The notes under the pieces are model-generated. The model saw only the letters and a program-made list of their open reading frames with translations, was not told the DNA's origin and did not search any database. Shown in pieces: positions 12,481-23,752 of a DNA stretch of 64,000 nucleotides. The position numbers and the translations under genes are program-made. The stretch is taken from NCBI GenBank assembly GCA_022496185.1, contig WTXG01000117.1:50834-114833 (forward strand), given 5' to 3'. This DNA is from Multifurca ochricompacta (lineage: Eukaryota; Basidiomycota; Agaricomycetes; Russulales; Russulaceae). Positions within the stretch are counted from its first letter, which is position 1; each line of letters starts with the position of its first letter.

Positions 12481-13980
12481 CAGTTCACGATGAAGTTAAT
12501 GACTATGTTGTTGTTGGTACGAATATGCTGCACATCTACCCGAAGATCTGAACTTATCCTAAATCATAAGTGGAGGAGTGAGTGCCCCCCTTCATTCTGC
12601 TAGTAGTGCAAGCTCGCGAGAATAGACTGCAGGGCTCGTAAGATCCCAACGTCTCCATACTCGTCCTCCAAGCAGGCCACGCCAATCTCAACGATGATTC
12701 GATCAGTATGTTTACACTTTGTTCTCACCTTTCTTACGATGAGGGGCAGCCATCTATGGCACGTTTTGCAAGAAATTCCTCAACCCCGATTACGAATGGG
12801 GGTTTATGACCGTGAGCATTATATCTAAGTACAGAGGTGGCGAACGCGATACTGATGATGCGATGTGACCACCGTTGCAGGTCCCTCAAAAGCATAGCAA
12901 CCGCACCACGTTTAATTAGCCGCGGTAAGCCCTGCGCATGCACTTGCCTTTCCTCACCGCAGTACCTGAAGGCGCTGATTTAAGAGCCGCAGTGGCAAAG
13001 GCCTCGGTGGCACATCTAGTGTATCAACTTTTACGTATTCACCCAACCGCCGGCTTTGGATATCGATGGTTACGCTTAATAGCCTATATCTCCACACCGA
13101 TAATATAATTGTGATTCTCGGCGCCAGCGATCGAAAAAAAAAAAAACTCGGCAATCCCGGTTGGAACTGGAGAAACGTACCTGCGATACTCCCCAAAAGA
13201 GTGAACGGGTAACATCGGCTCTACCCCAAACCCTATTTTTGGGTGGCGCTTTCTTTGCTGACTTTTTGTGCTATTAGCTAGCTTCGCCCCGCCTAGCACA
13301 CAAGAATCAGAGGCAGAGTGCCTACATTTTAATCCGGCGCACCATGGCACGGATGGTGAGCGATATGCAGCTGATCGCAGATACGTGCGGGGTTTTTGGA
13401 TGGTTGGGACAATCTGTTCCAAGACGTATGCTGTATGAAGTCCTGTACACGATATACGAAGTCTTAATACCAGGTGATATCAGACCCTTGTAAACCTAGG
13501 AGTTCCTCCTGCAAGAGACGTGCGCTTGAGAGCACTGCGAGCTGAAACTCGAGAGGACTGATTACGAGCCCAGGGTAACGCAGTGTGGATGGCGACGTGT
13601 TCTGTCAACCCCGAGACGAACAGACACTCTTACTCTTTGGTAAATTTACATTATCATTTTACCCGGTCTTTGGAACGAACTCACACGGCCCCTACAGGAA
13701 TACCTCAATCAGGCTGGCGCGCGCAAGAATCTCCGTGTGGTCGTCTCCTCGCTCGCGACAAGGGCCTAGTTCAAGGACGAGATAGAGCATGGCAGGAGAC
13801 GTGATCGCATCTAGCGTAGAGCTTATGTACGAGGGTAAGACGTATGCGGCGCGCGCGAAGAGGGAAGCCGTGTTCAGCGCTGGGTGAGCCGTGGTCTTCT
13901 ACACCTCGGAATAGCTAGGATGCTGAGCACTGCACTCTGACCAGTGCACTCAGGACTCCAGACGTAAAGCATTTCGAGTT
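12481..13980. other. Region without a recognisable gene
   Basis: Only short frames are present, the longest about 110 codons at 13422-13084 on the minus strand. I find no domain, transposon end or strong repeat. It may be decayed coding sequence. Confidence 0.4.
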
Positions 13981-13992
13981 TCAGTCTAGTCG

Positions 13993-14635
13993 ATGGCTCT
14001 GTATCACAAGTGTTGCTTATTGATTGGGCTGATTATTGAAATTTCGGGCATTCGTAACCCGGAAATCCTCGCCAAGATTGGCGTCACACCAAAATTTAAC
14101 TTGTCTAGCGTCGAGGAAAACGTACAGAAACACATCTTTGCCTCTTTCGGATCTGGTGCGCGCGTTTTTTTTGTTTATTTTTATTTTTTTTATCTCCCTA
14201 TCCTTTTTCTTATCCCCTACATCAAACCAAGAACTTCATAAAAAAAAACCGAAATGTACAATACCCTGGATCCTATCATGGACGAGCAAGTTCTGAAAGA
14301 ACAACTTGGACTTTTAGTCCCTCTTGTATCCTTTCTTCTTTCCGACCAAAAAGGACTCAATCGAACGGGGGGTCCCGACAATAGCGCGGAACACAACGGC
14401 CTGTTCCTCCTCTCCTTCCTCGGCATCGACATGGGCCCTCTTGTAGCGGCTTTCTTCCAACGGTGCGGCTCTCACTGCCGCGCACGCGACACGGATCCGC
14501 GCCATGCCGGCGGACGCCTGGCGCCCGGGCATTGCGGAACAATAACACACTGCAATTGGACAAGCTCAGAGCGGGCACAGCCAGCATGGAGGTGGTCAGC
14601 ATGCCTACATTCCTCTCTTGCCCTAGTATGTTTAT
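13993..14635 (+). other. Possible exons of an unrecognised gene
   Basis: The frame from 13993 encodes NPEILAKIGVTPKFNLSSVE before a T-rich stretch that starts with a plausible donor (GTGCGC near 14156). A second frame from 14254 encodes LDPIMDEQVLKEQLGLLVPL. Composition of both pieces looks coding, but I could not join them or name a family. Just downstream, at about 14636, a duplicated segment begins. Confidence 0.3.
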
Positions 14636-14990
14636 TTATTATAATTAATCATCTTGATTTTTTTGCTACCCCCCCCCCCTCGGCATTATTTTTTATCACC
14701 TCCGTACGTTGCGTTTGCGAGACCTCTGACGTATCGATTTATAGATTTGCCTGAGCTGGGGAAGATGTATATTCGTCTCGTCTCGTCTCGTCATTTCTCT
14801 TTATGCGGGATCAACCACGCGGCATCTATGTATCTTCATGCGTCACCGGCATTGGACCCACACCACTTTGAGGATCACTTCGGTCAGCAATGCTCATCCA
14901 TTCATCCACCTATCGTAGCGCTTTTGTTCGCCCACACTTAAAACATATATATACGTAGTTCTACGGATTTACAATATATGGTCGAGCTAG
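14636..14990. repeat. Segmental duplicate A1 (direct copy at 17080-17520)
   Basis: The segment starts at TTTATTTATTATAATTAATC and ends near ACGTAGTTCTACGGATTTAC. It matches 17080-17520 closely in the same orientation, with small indels. One indel of about 75 bp is present only in the second copy. Both contain a (TCGTC)n run and homopolymer C tracts. No gene is apparent in either copy. Confidence 0.75.
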
Positions 14991-14999
14991 AATCAGGGG

Positions 15000-16070
15000 G
15001 TTCCGGTTCTCATTTGATGTGCCTTTTCAGGCCTTCAAGTGGTGCACTTTAAACATACTCTGCATTCCATGCAGCTATGATAGCTTATATGATTTGAATG
15101 AATGGCCAGATTTGAAGTTGAAGTAGTTATAGACTTACCACGTTCTTTAAGTTCTTGAAAACTAGTCTTAACCTTGGTAGCTGGAACCCAATGCGATTAG
15201 AAATTGATTATAGGGGGTGGGGCAAGTTCATGGGCCTTACCCTCCTGAAATGGAATCCAAAAGACAACTAAGGAAAAAAAGTTCATGAATTGATTGATTT
15301 GATAAGGAAAAGATACGGACGATGAGTTACGACAGCTTGGTGGTCATCCTCAGTGGCACCCTCTGTTACTGCTTTTCTCAACACGTTGAAGAAATGCTCT
15401 TCGTTTCGTATAACATTTTTTGTGAAATCATCCTCACTGACAAAACCAGTTCGAAGCCTGTATGCATTCCTAAAGCCCCAATATATTGATATGAGCTCCT
15501 CTTTAACCTCCTGGTCAGATGCATCTGGTGTAATGACAGCCCGCAAAAGTTTCATAAAACGTTTGAGGCGTTCCGAAGAGGGGCAATAGGTTGAAGTAAA
15601 ATATGAAGATGCTTCTTGATCGACATCCACTGAAGAAGAGGAGATCGGTTCCTGGTGTTTACGCCTAGCATGCTTTGCTGGGGGGGAGCTTTGAGAAAGA
15701 GGGCGCTTTTTTGGCATGACCACTCGGTGATCGTTGTTTGTTGGATTGTAAGCCCCACTCAAGTCAGCCTTAGGGGTCATTTCACGTGATTTAGCGCATG
15801 CAAAATGGTTATTGGATCTGACGTGAAAGCCCCTTGGACAAGGATTACGCACACACAACTCAGAGAAACCTGTATTCCCAAACACGCCACTTCAATAACA
15901 AAGGAATAAACCAAAAAAAAAGAAACTTGCCCTGAATCTCGTGTCATGATGACGGAATCATCCATGATCCATGATCAACGACGAGAACCCGGGAGAATGC
16001 CTCTGTTGATTGCCTCCCTGATAAAAAAATGAACATGTCAGCCGGAGCCAAAAAAGATAAAGGCGTAGGA
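15000..16070. repeat. Segmental duplicate B1 (direct copy at 24180-25330)
   Basis: About 1.07 kb including the unrecognised gene matches 24180-25330 in the same orientation. The block runs from the string TTTGATGTGCCTTTTCAGGC through the gene to the repeated CATGATCCATGATCAACGAC and a poly-G/A-rich end. Differences are mainly substitutions and short indels. Confidence 0.85.
15283..15963 (-). CDS. Unrecognised basic protein, paralogue 1
   Basis: A frame of about 200 codons ends at 15283. A start at the ATG at 15780 (MTPKADLSG) is the simplest. An upstream exon may begin at the ATG at 15963 and join through an intron whose donor would be GCAAGT. After a Lys/Arg-rich Ser-containing stretch (KKRPLSQSSPPAKHARRK) comes a helical-looking region (LKRFMKLLRAVITPDASDQ, VKEELISIY) and then FTKNVIRNEEHFFNVL. 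The segment before the ATG holds C/H residues that might form a zinc site if translated. Its near copy lies at 24427-24966. I do not recognise the family. Confidence 0.5.
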
Positions 16071-16214
16071 GGGAGGGGGGGAAAGGGAACTTGATGCATG
16101 CGTGCGTGCTTCTTACTGACCACATGTGTTAATTAGAGCAACAACCTCTCAACTGTATCGCTACGGCACTCGGAATGAGATATTTACATAACATACATGG
16201 AACCTTAGTTGGCG

Positions 16215-16245
<31 letters not shown>

Positions 16246-16850
16246 TTACTGTTGTTGTTGCTATTGCTGGTTGATTACCGGGTGGATCAACCCTGAGGTC
16301 GTCTGTCTTCTGGGTGGGCGTGGACGCCCTGATAGGAGTCAGTCATGGATTGGGACGGTTGCGAGTTTGGAGGGGGGTTTTTTTTTTTAAAAAAAAGGGG
16401 GGAGGGGTGTGCAACGCAACAACAACAATGGGGAAGGGGGGGATAAAAAAATAAAAAAAACTCACTGTCTTCCTGTTGTGGGGGCACTTGGGGGTGACCT
16501 CTCGCGCATGTAATCCTCATTTCTTGCCCCAGAGTTTCGTCTGGCGTTGTCATCTCCACCGCCATCGTCGTCCAAATCATAATCCTCTACACCATCATAC
16601 CCATTGTGCGGAGCCAATCCGCGGTGAGTGCAAGGCAAAGTGTTCCCAAGACGATAGAGGTAGAAAGGTTAAGTGAGCAATGAAGGAGTCCCAGAGATAA
16701 CTAAGGCTTCGATGGAGGGTGAATCGTGCTTTGAACTGTTGCGAATCTACTGCTTGCTGGTTCCGTTTGACCTTGAGCTCAATATTTTCAAGAAATTCTT
16801 TAGTACACAAAAGAAAGATAGAGAGGGAGAGAAATGCTGATTGATTTCTG
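16071..16850 (-). other. Possible gene fragment plus GCT/GTT microsatellite
   Basis: On the minus strand, the frame from 16810 (MCTKEFLENIELKVKRN) and a second frame at 16600-16465 (NGYDGVEDYDLDDDGGGDD) look coding in composition, but a shift lies between them. The second ends at a GT donor-like site near 16465. A (GCT)n/(GTT)n tract occurs at 16209-16262 and facing A and T runs at 16380-16400. I do not know the family and it may be a relic. Confidence 0.3.
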
Positions 16851-17079
16851 CTTCTGTTGGCTCACTGGCTGGTCTACTACAAGCATTGTATGTACCCTTA
16901 TATATTTGCAGAGAGACCTAGTTATGATGTAGACGGAGAGGTGAAAACCTGGCAATTAAGACGGGGAGGTAGCGAAACTGGTGTAGGGAATAGACGGACA
17001 TGCGGCCCGGAATGCAAATGATTATAAGTGCTCTAAATTCAGAAGAGGCGATAGCTGGCTGTTTCATGCTCTTACAATG

Positions 17080-17520
17080 TTTATTTATTATAATTAATCA
17101 TCGAGTATTTTGCTTCCCCCCCCCTCACCCACGGCATTATCTTGTATCACCTCCGTGCGTTTCGTTTACGAGACCTCTGACGTATCGATTTATAGACTCG
17201 CCTGAGCTGGGGAAGATGTATATCATGGTCGTATCGATTTTTGAATCATCCTTGGTCGCGCGGGACAATCGTACGTCACACTATTTTACACATATTCGTC
17301 TCGTCTCGTCTCGTCATTTCTCTTTATGCGGGATCAACCCCCTTGCTCACCCGACATCTATGTATCCTCTTGCCCCACCGCCATTGGACCCACACCATTT
17401 TGAGGATCACTTCGGTCAGCAATCCTCATCCATCCATCCATCCCTATCGTATCGCTTTTGTGAGCACACTCTTAAAACGTATATATACGTGGTTCTACGG
17501 ATTTACAAAACATCCTCCAG
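17080..17520. repeat. Segmental duplicate A2
   Basis: Direct-orientation copy of 14636-14990, with an extra insert of about 75 bp near 17225-17290 and the same (TCGTC)n run. Just upstream (16955-17060) is the short repeat shared with 4411-4560. Confidence 0.75.
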
Positions 17521-17639
17521 CTCGTCAAGTTCGTACGCCGATTGGGTAATACCTCACCCCTCAGTGATATTATCGGCGGGAGAAGCTTTCTCTCCCCCCC
17601 TATAATATAGCCAACCCCCAGAAGACATCGCGCGGTTGG

Positions 17640-17880
17640 TGCTGGTAAAGTAACCCTTCCACCTCCTTTCCCTCTCTGCATTTTTTGTATGGTCGCGTTG
17701 GAATCCCAGGGTGTCTTGTGCTCCACTCGCTCAACTCATGCTCAACTTGGGATGCTACGACTCAATCTTGCCAACCACCTTTTCACCATAATAATAATCA
17801 CAATTCATGTTCTATTTCAGTTCAAACTTGAAGAAAATAAAAACAGGTATTGAATCGTGCGCATGCCAGTTGTAAACGTA
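17640..17880. repeat. Segmental duplicate C1 (direct copy at 22755-23040)
   Basis: The segment starts with CCACCTCCTTTCCCTCTCTG and ends with AAACAGGTATTGAAT. It matches 22755-23040 in the same orientation, apart from an insert of about 80 bp in the second copy. It lies at the 3' flank of the NTPase-nuclease relic. No gene is present in it. Confidence 0.75.
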
Positions 17881-17961
17881 AAACACAAAACAGTGATTAT
17901 TTTATATTGAGTTATTGAGTTATACCACCCATACACTTGGGGATCACAGTCATCTACAACA

Positions 17962-20263
17962 TCATATTTCTCCTCCATTATCATTCCACCAACACTCACT
18001 GTGAATCTCGTTCGTTCCAGTAGCGGGAAGTAAGGAACGAAGTATCTCAGGTTCATTCGATCCATTAAAAAACTTTTTCCACTCCTCCCGCATATTTACC
18101 ATTGCTTTCCATGTATTAGAAGTGTCTGCCGCCACTGGTCGCAGGATGTCATCACTGATCCCTGAACACACATAATCGTACGAAATGAAAAGCGCTTGTC
18201 CGTTATTGTCCAAAGCTGTCGCACCATCTGATGGTGATTCATACGTCATGTGTTCCACCTTAGGGTTACCTTTAGAAGAAACGCTGAAGAGTAGACGGAT
18301 TATCGGAATCGGGAATATGCCATTTTTCTTGTCTGATGCGTCGAGTAATTCATATTTCAAGGGATCCATATTCCTGAACATTTCATTAAATTGATTTGGA
18401 CCAATGCTTGCATTATTCTTCACTTGGACAATGATAAATCCCAGTTTCTGTACATCAAGGTGGATGTCCTCATACAAAAATGGGTAAATTGCATCAAAGC
18501 CAGGTTGACAATTGGCACCCAAAGCAGCTGCGCCCCGTGCCATGAAACAAATTAGATATTTACGCGCGAGGGCTTACCTTTCGTATGGTTTGATAAAATG
18601 ATTGAAATGCATCCTGGCCACCTTGAATGCATCTTCGAATAGTGTCTGATTCGCGTTGCCTTCCTGCGGACATAGAGATGGCTTTGTCTTCGCAATCCAG
18701 TTGAAAACAGATGCAGGAAACAGGTTCTCGAACAGTTCCTTGACAGTAAACAAGTGACAGAGCGCCCCGTCACCAGGTTCACCTTTACTTTTAACCACCT
18801 GGTCGCGTGCCCAAGTGAACAAGGCGGCGACCAATAACTCTCCACGGGCCCCTTGACTGACGGAGAACCCCGATAAGACCTTTTCAAGTGCCACAGGTAG
18901 GTTAAACCCACGCCCGTCATTCATGACACGAGAAGCGGCCTCTGAGAGGATCGGCTCGGACGAAGCAACTCCATGCATAGACTCGAATCCCTTTCCGACA
19001 GAGATGCAGACGCGCATATGATTTGCAATTTGCTCATGAACGATTTCTGCCAGATTCAGAGGGGTCGCGGATGGTAAAAGGAATTGGGAAGTGTCAATAT
19101 CCAGTGCCAAACGCTGGGATAAAACCGCATATATGTGCGCATCCGACAGGGGGCCTGGGCCTGGGGACCCACATAATAGTTTTTCCATGGCAAAATTAAT
19201 TAGTTGGTCGCGATATTCTTCCTTGCCATGGTCATAAAGTGTACCCCACCTGGAAAATGTAAATAAAAAAAAGGTCAAGATAGGATAACACATGGCTTAC
19301 AATGGCCTTCCCATGTGAGCAATGCACTCCAACGAAGTGACGTCTTTAAGAGTATTGTATTTAGAGATCTTCCGAGTTAGCATCAGCTGGTCAAATCCAA
19401 GGTAAATGTAAGGTCGGGGTATTAGTAATTCCCCCTGTCTGACACGGATGGAAGCGTCCACAGAACGTGGCTGTGAGAATTGGGTGATCTTCCCAGTAGT
19501 GGAAAGAAAAAAGGACCACATAGGTCTTTTCCGCAACATTTGAAGCGCTCGACGCAGTTCAGAAAAAGGAGACCGCCAGTCGTGCTCGCCAAAAGGGGTT
19601 GTGAGGGAATGAGCCTCATCGAATGAGATGTAGATTTCGATGTCCATGCCCTCGTCCATGTCTGTGTCGATGCCCAAGTGCGCGGATTGCGCTCCGGCGC
19701 CCCGCTCTCCGACCAAACGAGGAGAACAGCGCGTGGTTACACCTTCATCCTTCACTGCAGCTCGAAAGCTTTCAAACGCAGTAATTAATTGGTCTACGTC
19801 CACGTCGGGTTGTGCCATCATCCTCTTCAGAAGATTTAGAATGAATGAAGGGTACGAACAACCCATGACGAACGTACGCTGCCAGCCAGGGCAACAACCC
19901 TATCATAAAATAATTGCCTTTCAGGTTCTGACCGCTTGACATAAGCTCCCTAAACGCGCGGATCCGGTAATTCCTGTCAGGGGCACCCTCACAACGGCGA
20001 TCCAGCTGATTCACAACAACGTCCTTCGTCACTTGGAACAAAGCGAGGAGAAAATTGTATGCCCGATTATAGGCCAATAAAGCTGTGTCTTGCTGTGGCC
20101 CCGCGAGAAACTGACGAAGATGATTGTCCGGAGGGGGGTATCCTATAAAATCGATTACGCAAGCTAAGACAAGAAATAAGAAGACGAGACAAACCTTTGC
20201 TGTTGTGAGGGCGTAGATTGATTGGAATAAGGAAATCCTCTCGGGACAACTCATCGATGAGGC
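17962..20263 (-). pseudogene. Truncated P-loop NTPase plus REase-like nuclease protein (Crinkler-type family of basidiomycetes)
   Basis: Spliced pieces run 20263-20195, 20142 to about 19906, about 19852-19302/19301, then 19249 to 17962. The first residues are SRLIDELS, what normally follows the GKS of a Walker A loop. The rest of the N-terminus is missing because a hAT-like element abuts it. Next come IPINLRP, GYPPPDNHLRQFL and a Walker B-like motif IYISFDEAHSLT near 19620. The C-terminal part (18543 onward) has ARGAAALGANCQPGFDAIYP and IIVQVKNN, a restriction-endonuclease-like D...QxK pattern. Two further defects are seen: a -1 shift near 19930 and a lone in-frame TAA at 18574-18576. Proteins of this build are expanded in mushrooms and related to Crinkler-type NTPase/nuclease proteins. 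That assignment is from memory of family motifs, not a search. Confidence 0.65.
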
Positions 20264-21368
20264 GCGATCAGTAGAATTTCCAAGATAAAACAGATCTGCA
20301 GCCCCAAAAGGACAAGATATCGTCTGATGTATGCTACAGGGTATCTTTAAATATGTTCTAGTGTTATCTTACAAAATATCAAAGCAGATCAATAGTGCAA
20401 TGTAAAATAAAAGTGTTATCAGCGATCCATTTTCTTGAAAATCATGATGCATCTGTTTTATTAACGCGTGATCAATTATGCCGGTCTGGCACTATCTAAA
20501 ATACACTCTAGAATACTTACGACTATTCTATAATATAATCATCAATTTATTTTACTGAAACAAGGCCCGCGTGTATCTACAAGCTGCATGGGGCAGCGAC
20601 TATATTGCATCGCATAGACCAGCATATTGTCTGATCTCCTTCCTATTAAGGAAGGTTGACTTAAACGCGTAGAAATGTGCATCCAGGGACTAGGACAGCC
20701 GCACTTGTATGAAATGAAACCAGAATAATAAAATAATAATGTAAATAAAGAATAAATTTAATCTTCTGAATGTAAAACAACAATTTTTGAGGGATCTTCA
20801 GTAGCCATAAATGAACACGTTGTATCCAAGTGCGTATCTCCTAGACTGGGATGGCCCGGGCCGATTGTCTGAAATGTGCAATGCAAGTAAAGAACTTGCA
20901 CGCGTTTCATTTTATGGGTAACCTGGGTATCAAAACAAATATAGAGGGGTTCCCCCTATCATTAACTATGCACCCATCAATTTATTTTGCATTCTGTGTG
21001 GTTATCTGACAGGTTTTTCATCAATGTTCTATTACATCCTATCTAATCATCTCTGTATATTGGGGTGGATTTTAGTTGCACTTGTATAAAGTTGAAACCA
21101 GAATAATAAAATAATAATGGAATATTGAATTATCTTAATCTTCCAAACATAAAACAAGAGTTATTGAGGGATCTTAAGCAGCCACAAATGAACACATTGT
21201 GTATCTTCTTGGTCTGGGAAGGCCTGGGCCAGATATCTGAAATGCGCGATGCAAGTAAAGAACTTGCACGCATTTACACAGGTAACCCGCAGGTTTACCC
21301 GTATGCGGGTACGGGTACGAGTACGGGTACCAATGAAGGCACCCCAGGGTTATCCCTGGCATTCACTA
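20264..21368. mobile_element. Non-autonomous hAT-like transposon, left end missing (copy 2)
   Basis: The element matches copy 1 from about 2080 to its right end, with the same AT-rich core, the same tandem right-end duplication and a terminus reading TTCACTA. GGGTAC-type repeats lie at 21300-21335. The left inverted repeat is absent and the sequence joins directly to the NTPase-nuclease gene at about 20263. No target duplication can be found, so the junction came from insertion plus deletion or a later rearrangement. Confidence 0.75.
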
Positions 21369-21634
21369 CTGCTGTCTTGATTCCTCATGTAGATTGTCAA
21401 GTATTGTACACTTAAAGGGGCTGTAAAATAGCCCTAAGAATCCATCCCATTCAAGAAATGCCCCCATCCATTGCTTTATCACCCTCTCTACACTGAATAT
21501 GAGGAGAACAACTTACAGTCTTTCCAAACAAACATCAATACAAACAGTGAAAAAAATAGAGTCTCTGAGGTCCTCAGTCGTCTTTCTCACTCAGCTGCTT
21601 ACAAATCGCGGCATTGTCGCGGCAACTGAGCTGG

Positions 21635-21830
21635 CCGGTCCCTGTTGCCATACAAAACTGAAGTGTACAACACAGAAATAATGTCCTTAAATACTGTAAA
21701 GAACATGTTGTGCTATAGTCATAAGGATTTTTTCTTTAATCATAACAAAACAATGTCCACTTAAGTCCATCTTGCACTGGCAAGTCCAGTCACCTCTGAT
21801 CTGGTCTGGCCTACTCTGATTTGCTACCAG
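21635..21830. repeat. About 200-bp dispersed repeat R, copy 1 (inverted relative to the other two)
   Basis: The sequence contains TACTGTAAAGA, TGTCCACTTAAGTC and CCAGTCACCTCTGATCT, which occur as the reverse complement at 43655-43870 and more weakly at 45022-45190. No ORF is present. All three copies lie beside hAT-like elements, so R may be part of an older, larger element. Confidence 0.65.
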
Positions 21831-21834
21831 CTCC

Positions 21835-22507
21835 CGGCGTCGCGATTGGGACTGGAATAGGGATAGGGACAGGGGCGCAGACGAGAATCCCGCCGATCCT
21901 CCTGAGCCTGAGTCAACCTCAATTGCAAGCGCAAGCGCAGCTCTTCCCCCTCCGTCCTCCGCCTCCTCTTCTTCCTCCTCCGCACCTTCGTCCACATCAA
22001 CACCATCTCAATCTCAGTCGAAATCACAATCGCAATCGCAATCGCAATCGCAATCTCGGCCTCAGCCTCAATCATAACAACAACAACAACAACCTCTTCT
22101 TCCTCCTCCCCCGCAACGCGAACGATCGAGGTCCATGTCCCAACAGCTCCACCAGCACCGGCACCAGCACCAGCACCGACAGCGACGGGGCAGTCTTCGT
22201 ATTCCTCGGCAGCGGAAAAACCTCGTGAATTAAGACGTGAACGAGAGGCTGAAGAATCTCTGGTGGATGGAGAGAGTGCGCCGAAGCGGCGTAGAATTAT
22301 GTCCCCACCACTATTACCACCACCACCACCACCACTACCATCACCGCCCTCATCACCTCCTCCACCTGCGTCTGAGCCTGAGCCTGCCCCTATTATTTCG
22401 TCCCCGTCTGCATTTGCGCCTGCGCCTGTTGTGGAGGAGGAGGTAGTGGTGGTGGTGTCCGTTGACGACGAAGATCCCACATCGTCACTACCACGAGAGT
22501 CGTTGCT

Positions 22508-22541
<34 letters not shown>

Positions 22542-22755
22542 TTGCGGTCCTCGTCACCCTGTCCTGTAGCAGTACAAGGTGAAGAAGAAAAGAAGCGGGA
22601 GGATGAACTCGGAGATGATAATTCAAAGATGACGACGGCCCCTACCTCTACCCCTACTACCCCACCGTCGCGCAAAATCGGGATTCGACATATTCAGCTG
22701 GTATACGAGACGGTGGGAGAGAGACTACAATGTCGAATATGTCTGAGTTTTCCCC
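21835..22755 (+). pseudogene. Partial inverted copy of the 5-8 kb nuclear-type protein gene
   Basis: The homology runs from the segment equal to about 7170 of the parent to just past its last donor site. A large internal deletion removes the coiled coil and two introns: the poly-Q side joins a piece with the basic KRRR cluster. The acidic/QE region and GIRHIQLVYETVGERLQCRIC are kept. The donor GT of the parental last intron is lost, and the exon with the HxxxxH part is absent. Retained intron sequence shows a DNA-level copy, not a processed one. The copy has an uninterrupted frame through the site where the parent shows a -1 shift (parent about 5612). Confidence 0.8.
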
Positions 22756-23040
22756 ACCCCCACCTCCTTTCCCTCTCTGGATTTTTTGTATACACGTCTG
22801 CACCCTCATGAGTTATCGGTGTAGTTTGTTGCTGTTTTTTTTGTTGCCGTTGTTATTGTTGGCCGTGGTCGCGTTGGAATGTTGTGCTCCACTCGCTCAA
22901 CTTAGGGACCATGAGTCACAGTCAACTTGGGAGGCTACGACTCAATGTTGCCAACCCTGTTTTCACCATAATAACCACAATTCATGTTCCATTTGAGTTC
23001 AAAGTTGAAGAAAAGAAAAACAGGTATTGAATGGCGGGCA
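22755..23040. repeat. Segmental duplicate C2
   Basis: Copy of 17640-17880 in the same orientation, joined to the broken end of the inverted gene copy. It holds an extra T/G-rich insert near 22780-22865. Confidence 0.75.
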
Positions 23041-23054
23041 TGGTCAAATGAGAA

Positions 23055-23396
23055 TTAGGAGGTTTCTACCTTGTCTGGGTGACAGTGATCTACTGTAGGA
23101 ATAGCGTGAGCTCTGAGCCCGAAACCATCCACCTCGGTCCACTCCGGCCCGCATTGCCTCCTCACGCCTTCAATCCACTTTCTTTCGAATGTCACTACTT
23201 CTGGCTGGACCAGTTCGCTTTCTTCATTATAAGTTCTGCTAATAAAACGTTCTGACATTAATTCGACCTTAGTTTCTGACTGTCTCTGATACGATACAAA
23301 TGCGATCGATACATAGCACGAAACATTATCTGTAGACTGTTGGCGTTCCGGGCCGCCTGCCCGTTCATTCCTTTTCGTCTTAATTGCTTTCTTCAT
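23055..23396 (-). CDS. Small unrecognised ORF, 113 codons
   Basis: The ATG at 23396 opens a frame with a basic start (MKKAIKTKRNER) and internal stretches such as VVTFERKWIEGVRRQ and GPEWTEVDGFGLRAHAIP. Composition looks protein-like, but no family is recognised. The SINE-like insertion starts within 10 bp upstream of the ATG, and the ATG lies inside its target duplication, so any native promoter has been displaced. It may be an exon of a broken gene. Confidence 0.35.
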   Translation of the reverse strand: MKKAIKTKRNERAGGPERQQSTDNVSCYVSIAFVSYQRQSETKVELMSERFISRTYNEESELVQPEVVTFERKWIEGVRRQCGPEWTEVDGFGLRAHAIPTVDHCHPDKVETS

Positions 23397-23403
23397 CTCG
23401 CTT

Positions 23404-23650
23404 TGGACTTGGACTTAGTAAGAATTTTTCTTTTACTTTGAATGGTCTCTTCTTGGACGGCCTCTCCACGTACATTCTCCCTTAGCTTTTTCTCTTTGAG
23501 TTTTGCGCCTAGCATGTCCCTGTAGACACGGCATCTCCATGTACATTCTCACAGTAGTTACATTGTACCCTGATGTAGCCGCGCGATTGGGCTGAGTCCC
23601 GCAAGCGCGTCAATAAAGTCGAGTTCAAAAAAAAAAAAAAAAAAAAAAAA
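23404..23650 (+). mobile_element. SINE-like retroelement, 5'-truncated (copy 1)
   Basis: The 247-bp unit ends in CAATAAAGTCGAGTTC followed by a run of A (23627-23650). It is bracketed by a perfect 16-bp target duplication, TTTCTTCATCTCGCTT, at 23388-23403 and 23651-23666. A second copy at 44128-44395 is about 35 bp longer at the 5' end. No coding frame is present. The unit could be a SINE or the 3' tail of a LINE; no A/B-box promoter is obvious. Confidence 0.85.
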
Positions 23651-23752
23651 TTTCTTCATCTCGCTTCTCAGGCTTTAACCTCTTTCTTCACAAATTCTAC
23701 GTCATCACCGCTCTTCTCTTAGGTCTCTCTACAGGTATTCAAAGGTACATAC

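Noticed and set aside
23404..23650. tRNA-derived SINE
   Set aside because: I could not find convincing A-box or B-box motifs, so only SINE-like is claimed.
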